Shown here piece after piece: positions 51,501 to 60,500 of a stretch of 64,000 nt of DNA. Below the pieces are notes generated by a model that was not told where the DNA came from, ran no database searches, and was given only the letters and a program-made list of their open reading frames with translations. The stretch is taken from NCBI RefSeq assembly GCF_032854445.1, contig NC_088302.1:4213338-4277337 (forward strand). Direction: 5' to 3'. Both the position numbers and the translations under genes were made by a program. The DNA comes from Liolophura sinensis (Eukaryota; Mollusca; Polyplacophora; Chitonida; Chitonidae). The stretch's first letter is position 1. Every line of letters starts with the position of its first letter.

Positions 51501-54500
51501 CCAAATCTACACCAGCAGACACTGTTGAGTCTGTGCATTGCTACTGTCAAATCTCCCACCAAATCTACACCAGCAGACACTGTTGAGTCTGTGCATTACT
51601 ACTGTCAAATCTCCCACCAAATCTATACCAGCAGACACTGTTGAGTCTGTGCATTCCTACTGTCAAATCTCCCACCAAATCTACACCAGCACACTGTTCA
51701 GTCTGTGCATTCCTACTGTCAAATCTCCCACCAAATCTACACCAGCAGACACTGTTGAGTCTGTGCATTGCTACTGTCAAATCTCCCACCAAATCTACAC
51801 CAGCAGACACTGTTGAGTCTGTGCATTGCTACTGTCAAATCTGCCACCAAATCTACACAAGCAGACACTGTTGAGTCTGTGCATTTTCTGGAGAGTTTGC
51901 TTTTGACTTACAAAATCGTTTCACTAAAGCAATCATATATATTTAGAGTCATGCAAATGGATTACATTGAATGTTCACCACACAATTAATCTATTTACTG
52001 CTGTAAGAATTGAAAACAATAACAAAAACACATGGTTTGGTGAGGTCTCTGCTGTGATTGACAGGTCCCACAAACAATGCTGGAACTTCAAAGGCTATAC
52101 CCAGAGCAGTGTGAAATTGCGATTTGCATATGAACACAACTGAAATTTCCCCACAATGAAAGCTATTGTTAGATCATTAGAGCCTACATTTGTACAGTGT
52201 GAAAACGTAGGCATGTTGATTGTTCTGATGTAACAAACTGGTTGAAAATGGATTTTCTTTTGAAGGCAAACCTGTAATGCATAGCCAAATTTCGGTAAGC
52301 CAGAGCAGTACAGTGTTCATGTGAGACAATGTTTTGTTCAACCTACCGAACAGTAGATAAAACTTTTTCATGATCGCCTAAAGACCCCCTCCCCTCAAGG
52401 CCCCCTCCCCTCTTCCTTACCACCCGTTCACCCTCCTACAAAGTTCTCCTCGGGTGTACCCAACTGTGTACAATAGACTGAATAGATGTCTTTCAAATTC
52501 TAATTCTTTTGTTTCTCTCTTTGTAAGCCAAAACAAATGAGACCAATTATCAGGTGATCAACAGATTTTTAGACAAGAGGAAATTTTTTTTTACTCTTGA
52601 TTGGTTTTGGCGGGATATTCACACATATACAGGCCACTACGTTCTTTTGCAAATTGCTAAAGATCGACCATTTATTGGGTGTTTCCACTGTAAGAAATGG
52701 TCTGCAAGATCTGTTAAGTCTACGGGAAGTATTTGATTGTCATTAAAATCCTTTCGCCCCCTCCTATGCACATCTCTGCCGAGTGTCAATTCCCCACATG
52801 TGGAGGCGAGGCTCTGATGTTGAATTAGCCCAGAAAAGAATTACCCATTCCCCCATTTGACGCCCCCAATGCTCATTGGGACACCACCTTGTGATAAAGC
52901 TCCAAATCCTGTCCGCAATTTTGGAAGAATTACGGTAAATAAGATATGGGAAGTATGGTAGAAAACTAAAGTACTGTATTTCACCTAAAGTTTAACATGT
53001 AAAAATGCATGTTAACATGCACATTAAGAAGTACATAAAGCCTTAAAATGATATTTTTGATGCTGTATAATCCTAAGTTTTCTGTTAAGAAATGAATCAA
53101 TCTTCACTAAAAATTCTTAACAAGGTGGATGAATCAATCAGAATCCAGCAAAATGTGTGACTTGAAAGATACTAAACTTAAGGGGAGTTACAGTAAATGA
53201 AACAATAATTGTAAACGCTCATATTATATCTGTTACAGAGATTTGTTTGAGTACTTACGTCCTATCATGTTCGATATTTTCTGGAGCAGAGTGTTCTTCT
53301 CAGGGCTGGGGCTCTGGGCAGAATGAGGGTCCGGCCCTCGGTCCTTGTGTTTCTTCAGAGCCTCTTCAATGGCGTCCTTTTTTGGCAAACTGAGACTGAC
53401 ACCCTTTTTAGATGTCCGTGGTTTGGGTTTGACAGGTTCCTAGATTACATGCACAAATCCATTTCAATCAGGAAGGTTAAGATAAAAGGTTGACACAGGG
53501 AAAACATAGCACTGGTGTTAGCTGGGAACTGCGGTGGGTGCTCACTTGTTAATGTTTCATTACTATAAAGGCACTAAAATATTTATAAATCATGTCTCCT
53601 ACTGGATATATATAAATATAATGTTCCAGCTTTAGAATTAACCAAAAAAAAAAAATCAACAGAACTGGTCCTTGCCCTTTCACGTTGATTCTGGAATACA
53701 GGTAGTTGATAAGAAAAGCTCTGTAAATGACTAATAAGAAATAAAATAATAATAATAAAGCAACTACAAAAGCTGATTTCACCATAGCAAAGATACAAAC
53801 ACCATCTGAAGAACAGAAGAGACATTTTGAAAGAACAGAAGACAACTTTCTTCTTCCAAGCCCACTATATAGCTGTTAATAGTGCTGCTGAAGATCATTA
53901 TTCTATACAGGGCTATTAAACCCTAACTGGGTCAGTATCAATGGTGATCCATTCAAATGAAATCCATGTCTGTACTGGACTGTCTGCATGGAAACCCAAG
54001 CTTAAGGCTATTATCTTGTACACTTCTCAGTACTAAAGGCAGGATGGTGGTTTTATGGTCAGGAAGCTTACAGATGTTCATAAGAAATAGGACATAAAAC
54101 AAAATAAGCAAAACGTCAAACTTTGAACTTGTTACGCTTTTCAGTCTTACCTCCGGACTTATATCAGAAATTGATTCTTGCTTGGCTAATGGGGCACTCA
54201 TGGTGCTCATCATTTTCTTTTTCCCGGGAGTTATCTAAAATAATTGATACCACAGAACAGTGACTTTCCGTACAAGGAAAATTACGGACGGTTCCATCAA
54301 CAACAGCAAGGTACAATTAGGACAATAGGAGCTAGTGACTCTGACAGTGGCAGACAGAAGACATCATCAGGCCCAGAGAAGAGAGGACACAATAGATCAG
54401 CCAATAACACTATATCCTCACTTCAGATATCTGCTTGACACACCAGTAAATATGTGTTAGCTACCACCACCGCAGTGTGTTAGTGTAGGGGTCCAATAAA

Positions 54501-57500
54501 ATAAAGGCATACATTTTCAGTCTGAACCAAACATTTGAAAATCTCACAATATTAAATATCACAGATTGAACAGAGGACAGTTTGTTAACAGAACGACATA
54601 CTGGCATAAAAATGGCGCACAAGTCCTACAAGATGGCGACATCAGTGCACTCCAACAAGTCTCTCTTTTGCAACCTTCCTAACCAATTATCTCAAGAGGC
54701 ACCCAAATAAAGTGGCACTTAATGTCCCTTGTGGGTAGAGGAATTGGTCGTCCAGTAGATGTATACAGTCTTGAGAACTAAATCAAGTTTATGACACAAA
54801 TCTGATCCCTTCCTAGGATGTACCGGTTGCAGATGTGTTTACAGGTCCCACCACTGATCGTCTCTTACCTTTGCCAAATCCTCATCTTGTTTTGAAGCAA
54901 ATCCTTCACGCAATGCTTGGACACGGCTGAAATGAGGATTAAAACACCCATCAGTCAACCATACAGTGTCTATGAGCATGTAAGCAGTTATGTAGTGACA
55001 CATGTGATCACATACACCATCACACAGCGCTAACTGACAAACCCACAGATGATGCTCAACAGCCATTACTCCATGTACCTGCATGCAATACGCTTCTAAC
55101 AATTCTTTACAATAATATGTATAATACCAATCTATCAATAACCATTATCACATAAAATGAAGAAGACATTTAGCCCAGAATATTAGTACAACTATTCTTG
55201 GATAATTATCATTCCCGATAATGTGAAAATGCCCCTCTTCCATTTTGTACAAATTTTAAAGGGACATAACTTTTATCATGGTAATCTAGATCAGGAATTG
55301 AGCATGAAGAAAATCTGATAAATATAATAATGATGTGTAAAGTGATAAACAAGCACAAAGTGTTCATTACTGGCCTGTACAGATACACAGTTAATCTCCA
55401 AATGGTAACAACACGAGCACATATGCACACAAGATAGGTGGACATGCACTGGCTAGATATACCATGCACACTTCACAGATGCCCAACATGACCACATGCA
55501 TACCGACATGACGTCAAGCTCAACTGGACATTGTGACCAAATGCCCTAAATCATCAACAGAATTATGTGTATTACCTTAAGTGCACTTTGAAAACATAAT
55601 ACATAACGCTTTGAAGATTATAACGGGTTGTTTAAGTGAAGGAGCATATGAAATTCACAGAAATTATTGAGTATGTCCAGATGGGATAACATTCCTCTGA
55701 TATGCCAAACCATGCACTCTGTGGTCTGTGGTGAAATGCGTTGAGGATGTAAGGTAAACAGAAAAATGCTAATGATTACGACTGTTTTGGTCATGTGCAC
55801 ATGTATATTAAAGACGGTCTTGAATCCCGAATATTTTCCAAATGATAACAATCAGAATCCCCATATACACATAGGAAGTTTACAAAGCAAACTTAGAATT
55901 CTGCTGAAAAAAAGGAGGTAGAGTGTTTTTGTTTGTAAAGCCCATCTTCAGAAATACACAAGAAAATTCAACACACTGTAACAAGACATTACAATCACCT
56001 CTAAGGACTACACTAAGGACTACACATCAACCAAACTACAAATGAACCTATCTAAAAGCTAGTTAGAAAATTACCATGTCACTTAGATTCAAAAGAGCAA
56101 TACAAAAAACAGCTACTAAACAGCACACAGCCGCCAGTTAGAGAACAGTACACAAAACCAAGCTAGAGAACATCACACAACAGCCAGCTAAAAAACAGCA
56201 CACAACAGCCAGCTACAGAACAGCAAACAACAGCCCGCTAGAGAACACCACACAACAGCCAGCTACAGAACAGCACAAAACAGCCCACTAGAAAACAGCA
56301 CACAACAGCCTGCTAAAAAACAGCACACAACAGCCTGCTAGAAAACAGCACACAACAGCCAGCTACAGAACAGCAAAACAATTATCCAGCTAGAGAACAG
56401 CAAAGAATTATCCAGCTAGAGAACAGCAAAACAATTATTTAGCTACAGAAGAGCTAAACAATTATCCAGCTAGAGAACAGCAAAACAATTATCCAGCTAC
56501 AGAACAGCATACAACAGCCTGGCAGAGAACAGCAAAAGAATCATCCAGCTAGAGAACAGCAAAAGAATTATCCAGCTAGAGAACAACAGCCAGCTAGAGA
56601 ACAGCAAAACAATTATCCAGCTATGAAACAGCAAAACAATTATCCAGCTAGAGAACAGCATACAACAGCCAGCTAGAGAACAGCAAAACAATTATCCAGC
56701 TAGAGAACAGCATACAACAGCTAGCTAGAGAACAGCAAAACAATTATCCAGCTAGAGAACAGCATACAACAGCTAGCTAGAGAACAGCAAAACAATTATC
56801 CAGCTACGGAACAGCAAAGGAATTATCCAGCTAGAGAACAGCAAAAGAATTATCCAGCTAGAGAACAGCAAAAGAATTATACAGCTAGAAAACAGAAAAA
56901 CAATTATCCAGCTAGAGAACAACAGCTAGCTAGAGAACAGCAAAACAATTATCCAGCTACGGAACAGCAAAACAATTATCCAGCTAGAGAACAGCATACA
57001 ACAGCTAGCTAGAGAACAGCAAAACAATTATCCAGCTACGGAACAGCAAAACAATTATCCAGCTAGAGAACAGCATACAACAGCTAGCTAGAGAACAGCA
57101 AAACAATTATCCAGCTACGGAACAGCAAAACAATTATCCAGCTAGAGAACAGCATACAACAGCCAGCTAGAGAACAGCAAAACAATTATCCAGCTACGGA
57201 ACAGCAAAACAATTATCCAGCTAGAGAACAGCATACAACAGCCAAGTAGAGAACAGCAAAACAATTATCCAGCTACAGAACAGCAATCTGTACTGCGACT
57301 TTTACATGTCAAGAAGCAGGAACAAACATGTTTCACATCAAAGGCTTTTCCAGGATAGAGCAGGCTCTGATTTCTGGCAGAAAAAGTAATTTGGACGAGG
57401 TTTTGAGCCGTGAAGTCTACCTTGCAGTGCTGTTGATAACCATGAATGGGCTGTGATCTTAATGTAATCCTGATCAATAGTGACACAGCTCCAATCAGTG

Positions 57501-60500
57501 ATGCAAAAAGGATCAAATCTGCCTGCTTCAAAGTGCCTGGCTATTTGCCAAACACTGATTTAGTCCAATGAAATGCCAGTGATAAGAATCTAACTTACTC
57601 TTCTGCAAATTTACCTGGAATAAATTTCTCAACACAGGTTTTCTACGTATTGCCATGGTAGAGTGGAGTGTAGGAATGTTTTACTGTATAGACTAAATCC
57701 CCTGGTCTGCAGGGTGGCTGAAGTCGTGCAATTCTGCAGAAGTCACAGTTATACAAACATATGGCAGAAAAGACCAAAGTTTGAGTTTAAACACAATTAT
57801 TTTTTTCAAGGAGTAAAGGCAAGGGTCAACAACCTGCGCAATGAATAAGAATCAGCTGGAATTTCTTACAGTTGAACCCCATTCAAAAAACGATTACTTT
57901 TAGCCATTCGGGTCAAATACCAGATACTTTGAAAATCCTGCTTCCCCTTAAACTCAGCAGATCCACTGAAAATTCTCATCAGTGCTCTCATTAATAGCAC
58001 AAAACCGCCTTAACTTTTCAGGACAAGACGTTATTAGGGAGTTATTACATACATGTAACGTGAACAACCAGAGGATACTTCATAGCAAACTGAAAGAATA
58101 CACAGTTCAGACTCAGACTTATAGTCTTTTGAACCTCTTGTAATGAAAGGCAGAGTAGGCGTCATTCCAGAGTTCAAACTTTTTCGGAAGAAATCAGGAC
58201 CTGAAAAGCCATGCAGAGAAAGCCTGACAACGCTTAAACAAAAATCTCACTTGGAAGAGTTTTTGGCTATGACAAGGTAGTCTTCTTCATCGGCTGGACT
58301 TCGGGCTGGGCTTTTAGCATGAACAGTCACATGAGGATAGGTGCGGGCCAGTGGCAGGGATTGCTGTACTGGGGGCGTTACTGTGGAAGTCGGGGGAAGG
58401 AAAGCCAGGGGTGCCTTAGTAGGGGTGTTAGGACTCTGAGGGGAAGGGGAAGAGGGGAGGGGGCTAGCAGAGGCAGGAATGGTAGCCTTTGCTTTATCGA
58501 GGAGATGGTCAATATCAGCATCCTCCAGAATACCACTACTTCTGCAATGTTAAACACAAACCATCATGAACAGCCTGTGGGAACTGTACTTTTATATAAA
58601 GAATAAGCCTGAAAAGAGATATCTGTGAAGCTATATGAGAGACTACTAATGTTAAGTAACAGGCTACAAATAAGCTCAGGATGTTTGCCATGTCAGTACT
58701 ACAAAATGCAGTCCAAAACTTTCTTTCAAATAATATTTTCTAGACACAAAGAAATGAATATGTCGGTAATGCACAACCCAATTAAACACAGTATTGTGAT
58801 AAGACATAAATTTGGAAGAAGAACACTCTCTAATCTAATTATAATCACCTTTTTTTTCATTTAAGACAAAATTTAACTTTTGAAAATGGTCACACATATG
58901 CTAATCCCTGCCCAGATGAAATGTTGAAAGGTGACACGATTTGGAGGGGTGAAAACCTACCACCAACACATGGTATTACACGATAAAACACTGGGTCCCC
59001 CCCCACCCCCGGACCAAATCCCCTGGCCCAAGCAGTTGAGGAATATTCTGGAAGCAGACAGAACAAACATAGCCGCGGACAAAGAAAGTGAATGTTACAT
59101 GAATGTTTGAAAATGTATCGAAAAAAGTGTGCCTTTCATGAAGTCTTTATTGCAATGTGAGTGGTTAGTACTTTACTTCATACAATTTAACTCCACTTTA
59201 GACTTCATTCACTATTGTACTGACTAGAACAGTGAAAGATAGAGAATGAGTAAGCATGGTATATAAGCTTGTATTAAACCAGACAACATTCTTAAGATTT
59301 CATTGCTAGATGTCAGTACATGTGAACCGAGTTAAACAATGAGTGGAAAGTTCATGCCTCCAACTTTTCCACAACAATACTTTTGGCTAAGAATTATATT
59401 TTGTAAGTCCTAAATATGCGAAATAGTTGCATTTGTACATTCTGTAAGTTGCACTTGTAACTGGAGAGAGGCTAAACTATTATAAAAGAAAAGTGATTCT
59501 CAAACAGGAAATGTTCAGCACTGCACGTCCTGATATCGTTAACCCAATGTATGACAGCCCTGGAGACTGCTATCATAGATCAATACGTCTTCAGCCGTTC
59601 TGTGTGTCGTTAACCCAATGTATGACAGCCCTGGAGGCTGCTATCATAGATTAATAGGCGTCTTCACCCGTTCTGTGTGTCGTTAACCCAATGTATGACA
59701 GCCCTGGAGACTGCTATCATAGATTAATAGGCGTCTTCACCCGCTCTGTGTGTCGTTAACCCAATGTATGACAGCCCTGGAGGCTGCTATCATAGATTAA
59801 TAGGCGTCTTCACCCGTTCTGTGTGTCGTTAACCCAATGTATGACAGCCCTGCAGACTGCTATCATAGATTAATAGGCGTCTTCAACCGCTCTGTGTGTC
59901 GTTAACCCAATGTATGACAGCCCTGCAGACTGCTATCATAGATTAATAGACGTCTTCAGCCGTTCTGTGTGTCGTCAACCCAATGTATGACAGCCCTGCA
60001 GACTGCTATCATAGATTAATAGACGTCTTCAGCCGTTCTGTGTGTCGTCAACCCAATGTATGACAGCCCTGCAGACTGCTATCATAGATTAATAGACGTC
60101 TTCACCCGCTCTGTTTGTCGTCAACCCAATGTATGACAGCCCTGGAGGCTGCTATCATAGATTAATAGACGTCTTCACCCGCTCTGTGTGTCTGACAGTG
60201 GTGTGGTCTGGATTAGTATTTTGTGTAACCACATTTTCTGGAGTATTGCACAACCTAATGTGCTGTTCATCTCAAATCATCAATACGAGACTGATTTGTA
60301 TGATAATATGATTTGTTCTATCACAAGCTTTCATAATCTTCTAGTCATGCAGATGACATTCTTTGAATTGGGTGTCTTTTGTCTGACAGAAATCTCCATA
60401 TAGCTGAATAATTTCTTTTTTCATGTTAAAGTAGTTTGTTGCAAAATGATCAAAACCAAAAACCAAGATGAGGCCTAGATGACCAATCAAGACCAGGTTT

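Larger units (their letters stand above)
43411..53258. other. long MYO9 intron (about 9.9 kb)
   Basis: Phases of the exons at 53439-53259 and 43345-43268 join directly. Between them lie a SINE (43.8 kb), a foldback element (45.0 kb) and arrays at 46.8-47.4 and 50.8-51.9 kb. The parts 47.4-50.7 and 51.9-53.2 kb show no feature. Two GC-richer stretches (45.33-45.55, 46.43-46.76) have open frames but no recognised product. Confidence 0.6.
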
